64,000 bases of DNA from Mycolicibacterium grossiae (GCF_008329645.1 NZ_CP043474.1:4154001-4218000), one strand, 5' to 3'; shown: positions 32,547 through 43,778, counted from the first letter of the stretch. A program made the numbers and translations. Notes: generated from the sequence alone by a model not told the origin.

Positions 32547-33191
32547 TCAGTCGTCGGAAGAGACCACGTCGTCACGCAGTCGGTCGTCGAGGGAGACGCG
32601 CACCAGCGCCACGGCGAGCCGTTCGGGGTGTCGGGGTGCGAGGTCGCCGAGACGCTCGGCGCTGGTGGGGAGGTGTAGGTCCTTGGCGGCTGCGACGGCT
32701 CGGGCGTCGAAGTAGGGGCGCACCCACGGCCACACCGACTGCACCTCGCGCAGGAAGACGTCGGCGCCGGTGGGACCGATGCCGGTGAATTCCTGCAGCG
32801 CCTGCGACGCACGGGCGACGTCGTGCTCGCAGCGGTCCGCCAGCTTCCGCAGGTCGCCGGCGTACTCGTCGCGGACGGACGTGGCCAGCTCGCACAACCG
32901 GGTCGCCGAACTCTCGTCGTACCGGGTGTAGCCGGCACGGCCGAAGGCGTCGATGGCCGTGCTACGGGTGCCGTCGATGACGGCGTGGGGCGTGCGGAGT
33001 CCGGCGTCGAAGAGTTCACGGGCGGCGCGGGCGGCGATCTCGGCGTTGATCGGCTTGCTCGCGAGCATCGTCAGGACGAGGAGTTGGAACAGCGGCATCG
33101 GCTTGTCCTCGAGCCGAATGCCGCTCTCCTCGGCGTAGGTCGTGCCCGCCACCTTCAGCAGCCGGCGGACCAGGGTCGTGGTGTCGGCCAT
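32547..33191 (-). CDS. HhH-GPD (endonuclease III-like) protein lacking the catalytic lysine
   Basis: A 214-aa protein with the endonuclease III fold. FQLLVLTMLASKPINAEIAARAA aligns with the LLVATVLSAQTTD segment, and the helix-hairpin-helix is LQEFTGIGPTGADVFLREVQ. In Nth this hairpin reads LPGVGRKTANVVL with the catalytic Lys; here that position is Thr. An Asp at the usual catalytic position is kept (PYFDAR). There is no C-terminal iron-sulfur cysteine cluster. It may be a monofunctional glycosylase or a non-catalytic DNA-binding homologue. ATG 33191 (MADTTT) is preferred to the longer extension. Confidence 0.72.
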   Translation of the reverse strand: MADTTTLVRRLLKVAGTTYAEESGIRLEDKPMPLFQLLVLTMLASKPINAEIAARAARELFDAGLRTPHAVIDGTRSTAIDAFGRAGYTRYDESSATRLCELATSVRDEYAGDLRKLADRCEHDVARASQALQEFTGIGPTGADVFLREVQSVWPWVRPYFDARAVAAAKDLHLPTSAERLGDLAPRHPERLAVALVRVSLDDRLRDDVVSSDD

Positions 33192-33230
33192 CACACGTGC
33201 TGTACCCGTGGCGGTCCGGGGCAAACGCCG

Positions 33231-33569
33231 TCACTTCGGAGGCAGGCTGCGGGCGCGCGCGACGCCGCGCGACACCCAGGCCCGCAACTGGCGGGTGTTG
33301 CGGATGCCGGCGTCGTCGATCCGCACCCATCCGCGGGTCTCGCGGCCCGCCATGATCATCGGCCGCACGTGCTCGCGCCGCAGCAGGTCCTCGGTCTCGT
33401 CGGGTGCCACCCGCACCATCAGCCCGCCGCGACCGCTCGCCGCGACGGCCATGTGCCCGCCGACGAGGAATGCCAGGCCGCCGAACATCCGCCGCTCGTC
33501 CACGGCGTCCTCCGCCGCGAGCAGTTCGCGGATGCGGTCGGCGAGATCCTGGGGCGCGTCGTGCGGCAT
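33231..33569 (-). CDS. TfoX N-terminal-domain protein
   Basis: A 112-aa protein with the TfoX-N domain: RIRELLAAEDAVDERRMFGGLAFLVGGHM (quoted core RRMFGGLAFLVGGHMAV) then GRGGLMVRVAP and MAGRETRGWVRI. In gamma-proteobacteria TfoX regulates competence; the short single-domain actinobacterial versions have no known role. Upstream in-frame extensions overlap the DUF72 gene and are rejected. Lies between the HhH-GPD gene and the DUF72 gene on the same strand. Confidence 0.8.
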   Translation of the reverse strand: MPHDAPQDLADRIRELLAAEDAVDERRMFGGLAFLVGGHMAVAASGRGGLMVRVAPDETEDLLRREHVRPMIMAGRETRGWVRIDDAGIRNTRQLRAWVSRGVARARSLPPK

Positions 33570-33582
33570 GTCGCGGCCGAGT

Positions 33583-34326
33583 CTAGGTCGCGCCGGTGAC
33601 CAGTTCACGCAAACGGCACGCGTTGCGCACCGCGTGCCCTTCGGGGTCGTTGTTGAAGTACACGACGACGTCGTGGCCGGCGTCCTGCCACTCGGTGATG
33701 CGGTCGGCCCACCAGCGCAGCGCGACCTCCGGATAGGAGCCGAGGTAGAGCTTCTCGTCGTCGGGGCCGTGCATCCGGACGTAGACCAGCCCGGCGGTCG
33801 CCCGGGGCACGCAGGGGAGCCGCGCACCGCTGGTGACTACGTAGGTGGTCGCGTGCCGGGTGAGCAGGTCGTAGGTGGCCTCCTCGTCCCAGGACGGATG
33901 CCGGAACTCGACCGCCCGGGGTATCCACGCCGGCAGCGCCGTCAGGAAGTCGTCGAGCAGCGCAACGGATTCCGGTGTGCGCGCGATGCCGGGGTGCAGC
34001 TGCACCAGAACCGCCTCACCGCGATCGCCGAGCGCCCGCCAGCACCGCTCGAAGCGTTCCACCCACGGTTTCGGGTCGCGCAATCGCCGGAAGTGGGTGA
34101 GCCCGCGGTGCGCCTTGACGGCCATGGTGAAGCCGTCGGGGAGCCGGCGGCGCCACCCCTCGAACGTCGCGTCGCGGGGCCAACGGTAGAAGCTCGCGTT
34201 CAGCTCGACGGTGTCGAACTCCTCGACGTAGCGCGCCAGCCGCTTGGCCACCGGCAGCCCCGGGCGGTACAGCACCGACTCCCAGTGGTCGTAGGACCAC
34301 CCGGACGTCCCGATGCGCACGCTCAC
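33583..34326 (-). CDS. DUF72-family protein (YecE-like TIM barrel)
   Basis: A 247-aa DUF72 protein, recognised by the N-terminal RIGTSGWSYDHW, VELNASFYRWP (VEINSTFY in the family), VKAHRGLTH, FRHPSW and the C-terminal VVYFNNDPEGHAVRNA. The family adopts a beta/alpha barrel of unknown enzymatic function. GTG 34326 gives MSVRIGTSG. The first of three small genes running towards the HhH-GPD gene. Confidence 0.85.
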   Translation of the reverse strand: MSVRIGTSGWSYDHWESVLYRPGLPVAKRLARYVEEFDTVELNASFYRWPRDATFEGWRRRLPDGFTMAVKAHRGLTHFRRLRDPKPWVERFERCWRALGDRGEAVLVQLHPGIARTPESVALLDDFLTALPAWIPRAVEFRHPSWDEEATYDLLTRHATTYVVTSGARLPCVPRATAGLVYVRMHGPDDEKLYLGSYPEVALRWWADRITEWQDAGHDVVVYFNNDPEGHAVRNACRLRELVTGAT

Positions 34327-34337
34327 CCGCGGCAGCC

Positions 34338-34526
34338 CTACTCGGTCACCGCCTGCACCGACCAGGAGCCCACCCGGTTGTACTCGGCGTCGTAGACGTC
34401 CTGCTTGTCGCCGGGAACGAGTTCGCCGAGTTCGGTGATCTCGTCGCCCCACTGGCGCAGCATGCGGCCGAGTTCGACGTGGGCGTCCTCGGTTTCGGGC
34501 AGATCCACTTCCAACGTGTACTTCAC
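34338..34526 (-). CDS. Small conserved-looking hypothetical protein
   Basis: A 62-aa acidic protein starting KYTLEVDLPETEDAHVELG, with GTG as start codon. It fits neatly in the 230-bp gap between the DUF72 and luciferase-like genes and has ordinary codon use with GC-rich third positions. The composition suggests a small beta/alpha fold. I do not recognise a family; confidence rests on fit and composition. Confidence 0.5.
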   Translation of the reverse strand: MKYTLEVDLPETEDAHVELGRMLRQWGDEITELGELVPGDKQDVYDAEYNRVGSWSVQAVTE

Positions 34527-34556
34527 GCGCCGTACATACCCCGCCCGCGGCGTTTC

Positions 34557-35573
34557 TCACGGCGCGGGCGACCAGCCCAGCCGCGGACCGAGGTGCTCGG
34601 CCAGGTCCCCGATGATCTGGGCGTAGTCCTCGGCCGCGAAGGTGAACGGCAGGGCGAACGCCACTTCCTCGGCGCGCTGGAAGCCGGCGTGCTCGTGGAG
34701 CTGGTCGGCGAGTTCGTCGGAGGTGCCGACGTAGTCGGGGGAGAACAGCATGCCGCGGGGACCCTGCGGCGTCTTCGTTCTCTCGAATCTGCCGGCGGCG
34801 TACTCGGTGTAGCGACGGATTTGATCGTCGCTCGCGGAGTCCGTGGGGATGACGACGAGCCCCTGCGAGACGCGCCCGCCGTCGCCCCGTGCGCTGCGAT
34901 AGGCGTCGATCTGCTCACCCTGGATGGTCGCGAAGTCCCGCGATTCGCTGCCCTCGGTGGAGACCACCGAACTGGTGAGGTAGTTGATGCCCTGCTCGCC
35001 GGCCCATGTCGCGGAGTCCCGGCCGCCGCCGTACCAGACCCGATCGGCCAGGCCGGGCGAGTGCGGCTGGATCCGGTCGGTGAACTGCTCGATGCCGATG
35101 GTCCCGCTGAAGTCGCTGACCGGTTCGCCGCGCAGCGCGCGCAGCAGGCGCAGCACCCGCTCCTTCGAGAAGTCCTGCAGGTCGTGTGATTCGGGGTAGA
35201 GAGCGGTCTTGTAGTGGTCGTACTGCATCGGGATGCCGACCGATACGCCGGGGTTGATGCGCCCGCCGGACAGGATGTCGACGGTCGCGAGGTCCTCGGC
35301 GAGCCGGAACGGGTTCTCCAGACCGAGCGGGATCACGGCCGTGCCGATCTCGATGCGGCTGGTCCGCTGGCTGGCGGCGGCCATGATCGCGACGGGTGAG
35401 GAGATCCCTGGCTGCAGATGCCGGTCGCGCAGCCAGACGCTGTCGAAGCCCAGCTGCTCGGCCCGCACGATCACCTCGAGCGTCTCCTCCATGCCGGGCC
35501 GCGGGTCGTCGACGTCGAACCGGCCGATCGTCAGGAACCCGAGCTTGCGTAGCGGTTCACCACGTCGTGGCAT
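34557..35573 (-). CDS. Luciferase-like (LLM class) flavin-dependent oxidoreductase
   Basis: A 338-aa bacterial-luciferase-family protein. Typical elements are LGFLTIGRFD at the first strand, AEQLGFDSVWLRDRHLQPG, SRIEIGTAVIPLGLENP, the LAEDLATVDILSGGRINPGVSVG loop and VWYGGGRDSATWAGEQGINYL. Mycobacterial members use FMNH2 or F420; the cofactor cannot be decided here. Substrate unknown. It is separated from lon by a 12-bp-stem hairpin, so it probably has its own promoter there. Confidence 0.85.
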   Translation of the reverse strand: MPRRGEPLRKLGFLTIGRFDVDDPRPGMEETLEVIVRAEQLGFDSVWLRDRHLQPGISSPVAIMAAASQRTSRIEIGTAVIPLGLENPFRLAEDLATVDILSGGRINPGVSVGIPMQYDHYKTALYPESHDLQDFSKERVLRLLRALRGEPVSDFSGTIGIEQFTDRIQPHSPGLADRVWYGGGRDSATWAGEQGINYLTSSVVSTEGSESRDFATIQGEQIDAYRSARGDGGRVSQGLVVIPTDSASDDQIRRYTEYAAGRFERTKTPQGPRGMLFSPDYVGTSDELADQLHEHAGFQRAEEVAFALPFTFAAEDYAQIIGDLAEHLGPRLGWSPAP

Positions 35574-35590
35574 GTGTCTCCCATCAACGA

Positions 35591-35624
35591 CGAACGCGCG
35601 TGCTCATCAGAACACGCGCGTTCG
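35591..35624 (-). terminator. Stem-loop terminator after lon
   Basis: A perfect 12-bp inverted repeat (CGAACGCGCGTG 35591-35602; complementary arm 35613-35624) with a 10-nt loop. It lies 16 bp past the lon stop and just before the luciferase-like gene start. Confidence 0.75.
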
Positions 35625-35639
35625 CCGTCGACTTCCCCG

Positions 35640-37970
<2,331 letters not shown>

Positions 37971-38098
37971 CGATCCTCCTGTATTCGGTCAACGGAAAGT
38001 TGAACCTGCTGCGCTCAACCTCGTGCCCGGGTGCTTTGTTCCCCCGTGGTTTCGCCGGTGGTGGAATAGCGGCCCCGCCCGCGGTGGTCGTAGCTCCG

Positions 38099-38860
38099 GT
38101 GAGCGAAGAAGCGAAGACGAATGACGGCATCGCCGGCAAGGTGGTCGCGATCACCGGCGCCAGCAGCGGGATCGGGGAGGCGACGGCGCGACTGCTCGGC
38201 GCCCGGGGGGCGCGGCTGGCGCTCGGCGCGCGCCGCACCGACCGGCTCGACCGCCTCGCCGAGGAGCTCGGTGGAGACGGCGTGGAGGTCCTGACCCAGG
38301 CCACCGACGTGACGCGGCGCGCCGATCTCGACGCCCTGGTGGCCGCGGCCGTCGAGCGGTTCGGCCGGCTCGACGTCCTCGTCGGCAACGCGGGCATCAG
38401 CAAGATCGGTCCGGTCGAGAACGGCGACGTCGCCGGCTGGGCGTCGATGCTGGAAGTGAACGTCATGGGCGTCCTGCACGGGATCGCCGCAGCTACACCG
38501 GTCTTCCGGCGCCAGGGCCGCGGCCACGTGGTGACGACGGTGTCGACGGCCGGGTTGAAGATCGTGCCCGAGATGGGCGTCTATGCCGGAACCAAGAACG
38601 CGGTGCGCACCATCATGGAGGCGCTGCGTCAGGAATCCACCGACGGCGTCATCCGCACGACGAGCATCTCGCCGGGCTACGTCCGCACCGAACTCGGGGA
38701 TTCGATCGACGACCCCGGCCTGGCTGCCCAGATCCGCGAGACCATGGCCGCCTACGGCCTGGACCCCGCCGCGGTGGCGCGGGCGATCGCGTTCGCCGTC
38801 GAGCAGCCGCACGACGTCGAGATCGGTGACCTGACCATCCGACCGACCGTGCAGGGCTGA
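38099..38860 (+). CDS. SDR-family NAD(P)-dependent oxidoreductase
   Basis: A 253-aa classical SDR with TGASSGIGEATARLLGARGA, the GARRTDRL Arg pair after beta2 (NADPH preference), GNAGIS, and an active site with Ser in TVSTAG and Tyr-Lys in YAGTKNA. The C-terminal IGDLTIRPTVQG is typical of the YdfG/serine-3-dehydrogenase-like clade of small-substrate reductases. GTG 38099 is the start nearest to the first strand; the longer frame overlaps the lon promoter. Divergent from lon and convergent with fbpC across a hairpin. Confidence 0.82.
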   Translation: MSEEAKTNDGIAGKVVAITGASSGIGEATARLLGARGARLALGARRTDRLDRLAEELGGDGVEVLTQATDVTRRADLDALVAAAVERFGRLDVLVGNAGISKIGPVENGDVAGWASMLEVNVMGVLHGIAAATPVFRRQGRGHVVTTVSTAGLKIVPEMGVYAGTKNAVRTIMEALRQESTDGVIRTTSISPGYVRTELGDSIDDPGLAAQIRETMAAYGLDPAAVARAIAFAVEQPHDVEIGDLTIRPTVQG

Positions 38861-38870
38861 CGAACGAGAA

Positions 38871-38906
38871 GGGAGCCTGCCGTTCGGGGGGTAACGGCAG
38901 GCTCCC
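38871..38906. terminator. Bidirectional stem-loop between the SDR and fbpC
   Basis: A perfect 14-bp stem, GGGAGCCTGCCGTT (38871-38884) with its complement at 38893-38906, and a G-rich 8-nt loop. It lies 10 bp after the SDR stop and 14 bp after the fbpC stop on the other strand, so it can serve both. Confidence 0.85.
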
Positions 38907-38920
38907 TGGTTCGTACGGGG

Positions 38921-39916
38921 TCAGGCGACGGCCTGGGCCCCCAGCACCCGCTGCAGGTCGGGCTTCATCATCTGCAGCTGCTGTCCCCAGTAGCCCCAGC
39001 TGTGGGTACCGGCCTGCGGGAAGTTGAACACGCCGTTGGTGCCGCCCGCGGCGACGTAGTTGTCGCGGAAGGTGAGGTTGGTCCGCAGCGTGAACCCTTC
39101 GAGGAACTGGGCCGACATCAGGTTCCCGCCACCGCCGGAGGTGTCGAGGTCCGACGGCGTACCGGTGCCGCAGTAGATCCAGACCCGGGTGTTGTTGGCG
39201 ACCAGCTGGCCGATGTTGACCATCGGGTCGTTGCGCTTCCAGGCCGGGTCATTGGACGGACCCCACATGCTCTCGGCGTTGTAGCCGCCGGCGTCGTTCA
39301 TGGCCAGGCCGATCAGCATGGGCCACCAGCCTTCCGACGGGTTCAGGAAGCCGGACAGCGAGGCCGCATACACGAACTGCTGCGGGTGGTAGATCGCCAG
39401 CGTGAGCGCGCTGCCGCCGGCCATCGAAATGCCTACTGCGGCATTGCCGTTGGGCGACACGCCCTTGTTGGCCTGGAGGTAGGCGGGCAGTTCCTGGGTC
39501 AGGAACGTCTCCCACTTGTAGGTGTAGTCCTGACCGTTGCCCTGCGACGGCCGGTACCAGTCGGTGTAGAAGCTGGACTGGCCGCCCACCGGCATGACGG
39601 TCGACAACCCGGACTGGTAGTACCACTCGAAGGCCGGGGTGTTGATGTCCCAGCCGTTGTAGTCGTCCTGCGCGCGCAGGCCGTCGAGCAGGTAGACCGC
39701 GTGCGGACCGCCACCTTGGAACTGCACCCGGATGTTGCGGTTCATCGACGGGGAGAAGACGTCGAGGTACTCGACGGGAAGGCCGGGCCGGGAGAAGGCG
39801 CCTGCCGTCGCCGACCCTCCGGTGAAGCTGATCAACCCCGGCAGGGTGAGGGCTGCGAGCGCCCCCACGACCAGCCGGCGCAACCACGTGGCGCGAATAC
39901 TCCTGACGAATTTCAT
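38921..39916 (-). CDS. fbpC: Antigen 85 mycolyltransferase, FbpC-like
   Basis: A 331-aa secreted Ag85 protein. The signal peptide ends SATAGA before FSRPGLPVEYLDV. Nearly every Ag85 landmark is present: AVYLLDGLRAQDDYNGWDI (quoted), WYYQSGLS, GQSSFYTDWY, nucleophile Ser in GISMAGGSA, catalytic Glu in FLEGFTLRTN and His in GTHSWGYWG. The FLEG-TLRTN and SGFLNPSEGWW segments are those of Ag85C rather than Ag85A/B. It transfers mycolates between trehalose monomycolate molecules and to arabinogalactan in the cell envelope. This gene alone ties the window to mycolic-acid bacteria. 242 bp of upstream non-coding DNA presumably holds its promoter. Confidence 0.9.
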   Translation of the reverse strand: MKFVRSIRATWLRRLVVGALAALTLPGLISFTGGSATAGAFSRPGLPVEYLDVFSPSMNRNIRVQFQGGGPHAVYLLDGLRAQDDYNGWDINTPAFEWYYQSGLSTVMPVGGQSSFYTDWYRPSQGNGQDYTYKWETFLTQELPAYLQANKGVSPNGNAAVGISMAGGSALTLAIYHPQQFVYAASLSGFLNPSEGWWPMLIGLAMNDAGGYNAESMWGPSNDPAWKRNDPMVNIGQLVANNTRVWIYCGTGTPSDLDTSGGGGNLMSAQFLEGFTLRTNLTFRDNYVAAGGTNGVFNFPQAGTHSWGYWGQQLQMMKPDLQRVLGAQAVA

Positions 39917-40158
39917 GTCGACGACAACCCTTTCCTTGCTCTTCGAGCTTCCCTGACGTTTCCAAAAGCAATCGCCATTGCCTTGCGAGCGTCAGTGAAT
40001 CACGCGGATGTGGTTCGTTCGCCGCGTCAACGCCGCGTCGCCACGTCGCGGTTGGCTAACGATCCGGACTCGCGGTCGATACCGGGTTGCGCTCGCCGAC
40101 AACCGCATTCGCGTCCGTGACCCGGCCGTGACCCCGCCATGACGCGGCCGTGATCCGC

Positions 40159-41619
40159 TCAGCGGAGACGTTGGCGAAGCAGCCCGTTCGACGACGGCGG
40201 GGAGGACTCACTGCGGGACGCGTGCTCGGCCGCCGCCAGCGCCCGGCGCACGTCGTTCTTGCGCTCCTCGATCGTGCGGCCGATCTCCTGCAGCAGCAAC
40301 GGCTTCCGCGCGACCAGCTCCTCCAGCGGCGCGCGATCGATCTGCACCACCGTCACCTCGTCGACGGCGTAGGCGCCGGTGGACACGGGCTCGCGGGTGA
40401 GCGTCGTCGAGCCGAGGAAGTCGCCCTCTTCCAGCGTCCGGACCGGGATGAGTGCCCCGTCCTCGCCGTGGGCGATCAGGCGCACGCGTCCGTTGACGAT
40501 GAAGGACATCCGCTTGGGGGTCTGCCCGGGGAACTGCAGCGCCTCCTCGGCGCCGTAGCGGGTGAGACGCACGGCGGGGAGCAACTGCTGGTGGTCGGCG
40601 TCGGTGAGCCGCAGCGTGGGGGAGACGATGCGCAGCGACGTCTCGACGCGCTCGGGACTGCCGAAGTCGTCGGCGACGCCGTCGAGCTTCAGCCCGGCGC
40701 GCCGCGCGGCGTACCAGGTCCAGCGCAGGAACGTCGACCGCGCCGCGAAGCCGTCCGCGGGTGAGTGCAGCGGGATCGACGTCGCGAACGCGCCCGTGCC
40801 GGTCGTGACGGTCGACGGGGCGGCGCCGTCGCGCAGCTGAGGCAGTCCGGCGGCGACGCGATTCAGCATGGCGCAGACGTCGTCGGGCGGATCGGTCGAG
40901 TCGAACGTGGTCTCGACCGAGATGACGTGCGCCCCCTGCGGGCGGCTGAGGTTGGTGAAGGACGCGGCGGCCAGCACCGAGTTCGGGATGATCTGCAGTC
41001 CGCTGCCGGTGTCGATGTGGGTGGCGCGCCAGTTGACCTCCACCACCCGGCCGCGTGCCGACGGGGTGTCCACCCAATCGCCGAGCTGGAACGGCTGCTC
41101 GAAGAGCACCAGGAGTCCGGAGATGATCTGGCCCACCGAGTTCTGCAGCGCCAGGCCGAGAACGATCGAGGAGATGCCGAGCGCGGTGAACAGACCACCG
41201 ACGTTGGCCCCCCAGACGTAGGAGAAGATGAGCGCCAGCCCGACGGCGATCACCGCGAACCGCGCCACGTCCAGGAAGATCGACGGAATGCGTTGCCGCC
41301 AAGAGCCTTCCGGGGCGCCCTGGAAGAGGGTCGCATTCAGACCGGAGAGGGCCAGCACCAGCACCACGAATCCCAGCACGGTCGCGACGATGCGGACCGG
41401 CGTCGCCTCGGCCGACACCTGGGTGGCCTTGACCAGGAGCAGTAGCAGCGCGCCGAGGGGCAGGATGTAGTTGCGGATCAGACCGATCGGCTTGGCGAGA
41501 CCGCTGCCGCGGCGGACGAGTGCCGCCCGCACCTCGGTGAGGACCACCAGGCAGATCGGCAGCGCCACCGCCACACCGACCGCCCAGTGGAACCAGGAGG
41601 CGTCCACGATGCTCGTCAC
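40159..41619 (-). CDS. MscS-family mechanosensitive channel with C-terminal cyclic-nucleotide-binding domain
   Basis: A 486-aa protein with four N-terminal membrane segments (about 8-130). The MscS pore and beta domain follows (GISSIVLGLALQNSVGQIISG, quoted core LALQNSVGQIISGLLVLFEQ, about 150-170; FQLGDWVDTP). The C-terminal cAMP-binding fold (about 345-470) has LEEGDFLGSTTLTREPVSTGAY (quoted core EGDFLGSTTL) in the phosphate-binding-cassette position. A GTG start overlaps the cyclase-like gene by GTGA. The MscS plus CNB arrangement and its cyclase-like partner match Rv2434c/Rv2435c of M. tuberculosis as I remember them. It suggests nucleotide-gated osmotic or ion release. Confidence 0.87.
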   Translation of the reverse strand: MTSIVDASWFHWAVGVAVALPICLVVLTEVRAALVRRGSGLAKPIGLIRNYILPLGALLLLLVKATQVSAEATPVRIVATVLGFVVLVLALSGLNATLFQGAPEGSWRQRIPSIFLDVARFAVIAVGLALIFSYVWGANVGGLFTALGISSIVLGLALQNSVGQIISGLLVLFEQPFQLGDWVDTPSARGRVVEVNWRATHIDTGSGLQIIPNSVLAAASFTNLSRPQGAHVISVETTFDSTDPPDDVCAMLNRVAAGLPQLRDGAAPSTVTTGTGAFATSIPLHSPADGFAARSTFLRWTWYAARRAGLKLDGVADDFGSPERVETSLRIVSPTLRLTDADHQQLLPAVRLTRYGAEEALQFPGQTPKRMSFIVNGRVRLIAHGEDGALIPVRTLEEGDFLGSTTLTREPVSTGAYAVDEVTVVQIDRAPLEELVARKPLLLQEIGRTIEERKNDVRRALAAAEHASRSESSPPSSNGLLRQRLR

Positions 41620-43778
41620 GGGTGTCGCTCCGCGAGACGCCAGACCGCCTCCTGGCCGTCGGCGAGTTCGACGGTGCCGGCGTCGGTGAACTGCCGGGTG
41701 TCGCGCATGGCGTCGTACACCCGCGAAGTCACGTAGATGCCGGGCTGGGGGGCGCCGCGCTGCACCTGGTGGGCCAGATCGACGGCGGTGCCCCACATGT
41801 CGTAGGCGAGGCTGGTCCGGCCGACCAGGCCGCTGCTGACGGTGCCGGTGTCGATGCCGGCCCGCAGCCGCAGCGCGCTGCCGGTCTCACCGTTGAAGCG
41901 GTCGACGATGCGCTGCATCTCGACGGCGAAGTCGACGGTGCGCCGGACGTTGTCCAGCCGCGGCACGGTGAGCCCGCAGCTCGCGAGGTAGCCGTTGCGC
42001 AGGGTGCGCACCCGTTCGACGCCGAGACCCTCGGCGACGGCGTCGAATTGGCGCACCAGCCGGTTGACCACCGACAGCGACTCGTCGGAGCTGAGATCGG
42101 CGGCGAAGTCCTCGAAGCCGACGAGGTCGGCGAAGATGACCGTCACGTCCTGATGGTCCTGGGCGATCGTCTCCTCGCCCTCGCGGTAGCGCGCGACCAC
42201 CGGTTCGGGCATCAGCGACAGCAGCAGCCGATCGTTCTCGCGCCGCTGCTCGGTCAGCAGATCCTCCTTGATCGCCAGGTTGCGACTCATGTCGTTGAAG
42301 GCGACGGTCAGATCGCCGAACTCGTCGCGCGAGGTCACCGGCAGCGTGCTGCCGTAGGCACCGGAGCTGATCCGCTGCGCACCGTCCTCGAGACGCCGGA
42401 TGGGCCGGACGAACAGCCGCGCCAACAGCATCGCGGCGATGCAGACGACGAAGATGATCCCCGTCGTCGACAGCACCAGCGTGCGGGTGAAGGCGGAGAC
42501 CGGCGCGAACGCCTCGGAGGTGTCGATCTTCGCGACGATGGTCCAGCGCAGTCCCGGGATGTCGGCGGGCGCATACGCCTGCAGGGTCTCGTGACCCAGA
42601 TAGTCGTCGGCGATCAGCGTGCCGCGTTGGCCGCGCTGCGCCGCGCGCGTCGCCTCGGTCGCCACCGGTTGCACCAGGGTGGTGCCGCGCTGGCGTATCG
42701 CCTGTTCCGCGACGTCGGGAGGAGTGCCCGCGTCGACGACGTCGCGCTGATAGGCCTTCGGGTCCTCGAGGAACAACCGCGAGTCCGATCGCATCAGGTC
42801 GTCCGGGCCGACGATGAACGTCTCGCCGGTCCGTCCCATGCCGGCGTCCTCCCACCGCCGGTCCATCGTCATCAGACGGTTGATCTTCGAGATCGGGAAC
42901 TGCAGCGCGAGAACGCCTTCGGCGCGACCCGCGGGCCCCACCGGCGTCACGAACCACGCGGTCGGCTCGTCCGCGGGCTGATAGTCGCTGAAGTCGGTCA
43001 CCCCGACGTAGTCGACGGCGTTCGATTCCAGCGCCTGCTGGTAGGCACTGGTGAGGTCACCGCCGCGATAGGGTCCGGTGAGGATGTTGCTGCCGAGGTC
43101 GACGCCCTTGTAGGCGGTGTAGACGATGTTGCCGCGGGTGTCCAGCAGCAACGCGTCCTCGAACTCGAAGCGCGTCACGATCTCCCGGAAGAACGCGTTG
43201 AATTGGGCATTGGCCGCCGACCATGCGCTCCCGTCGCGGGCGTCGTCCAGGCGAATCGCCCGTGCCCAGTCGTCGAAGGGCGTCGAGTAGTGCACCTGCA
43301 GATAACGCTGGGCGCTGGACGTGGGAAGTAGCGCGGCGACGTCGATGTCCTGACCCGTCTGCGCCTTCTCGTCGCGAGCGAACTGGTTCGTGTAGTAGTC
43401 GACGAGGGACTGCTGCTGCGCGGGGTCGATCGGTGCCTGCGCCAGTTGGTCGAAGCCGGCGGTGAAGCCCTCGATCGCCTGGGTGGTCGTGGTGCCGCGC
43501 GCGTAGACCACCAGTTCGTTCTTCAAATCCGCGATGCCGGCCCGCAACTGGCGGCTCTGCGACTGCCGGATCTCGGTCAGCCGGTCGAATGCCGATGCGC
43601 GCAATGAGTTCCGGCCGGACTGGTAGCCGATGGCGCCGACCACGGCGGCCGACAGGATCGACGTCAGCAGCAGCATGACGAGCAGCTTGCTCTGGATGCT
43701 AACCCGTGACAGCACCCCGCGGCTGCGAATCGTCGCGGTGCGCGCGGCAGCGGGCGCGGTGTCCCCGGGGAGCGTCAT
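41616..43778 (-). CDS. Membrane class III cyclase-like protein with substituted catalytic residues
   Basis: A 720-aa receptor-type protein: TM1 about 28-52, an extracytoplasmic Cache-like sensor about 55-430, TM2 about 433-455, HAMP (FVRPIRRLEDGAQRISSGAY) and a class III nucleotide cyclase domain (about 530-715). The first metal Asp survives (VIFADLVGF, about 549). The position of substrate Lys and second metal Asp (EKIK-GDxY in active enzymes) reads ERVRTLRNGY, so Lys is Arg and Asp is Asn. The transition-state Asn and Arg (WGxxVNxAxR) read WGTAVDLAHQ, so both are replaced. It is therefore probably an inactive signal-transducing homologue, or uses another chemistry. Co-translated with the CNB-MscS channel. 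Confidence 0.85.
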   Translation of the reverse strand: MTLPGDTAPAAARTATIRSRGVLSRVSIQSKLLVMLLLTSILSAAVVGAIGYQSGRNSLRASAFDRLTEIRQSQSRQLRAGIADLKNELVVYARGTTTTQAIEGFTAGFDQLAQAPIDPAQQQSLVDYYTNQFARDEKAQTGQDIDVAALLPTSSAQRYLQVHYSTPFDDWARAIRLDDARDGSAWSAANAQFNAFFREIVTRFEFEDALLLDTRGNIVYTAYKGVDLGSNILTGPYRGGDLTSAYQQALESNAVDYVGVTDFSDYQPADEPTAWFVTPVGPAGRAEGVLALQFPISKINRLMTMDRRWEDAGMGRTGETFIVGPDDLMRSDSRLFLEDPKAYQRDVVDAGTPPDVAEQAIRQRGTTLVQPVATEATRAAQRGQRGTLIADDYLGHETLQAYAPADIPGLRWTIVAKIDTSEAFAPVSAFTRTLVLSTTGIIFVVCIAAMLLARLFVRPIRRLEDGAQRISSGAYGSTLPVTSRDEFGDLTVAFNDMSRNLAIKEDLLTEQRRENDRLLLSLMPEPVVARYREGEETIAQDHQDVTVIFADLVGFEDFAADLSSDESLSVVNRLVRQFDAVAEGLGVERVRTLRNGYLASCGLTVPRLDNVRRTVDFAVEMQRIVDRFNGETGSALRLRAGIDTGTVSSGLVGRTSLAYDMWGTAVDLAHQVQRGAPQPGIYVTSRVYDAMRDTRQFTDAGTVELADGQEAVWRLAERHP

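Noticed and set aside
37981..38040. TCAAC/GTTGA inverted motifs upstream of lon as an HspR or ClgR site
   Set aside because: The arms are only 5 bp with irregular spacing and do not match the HAIR or ClgR consensus as I know them; noted under lon only.
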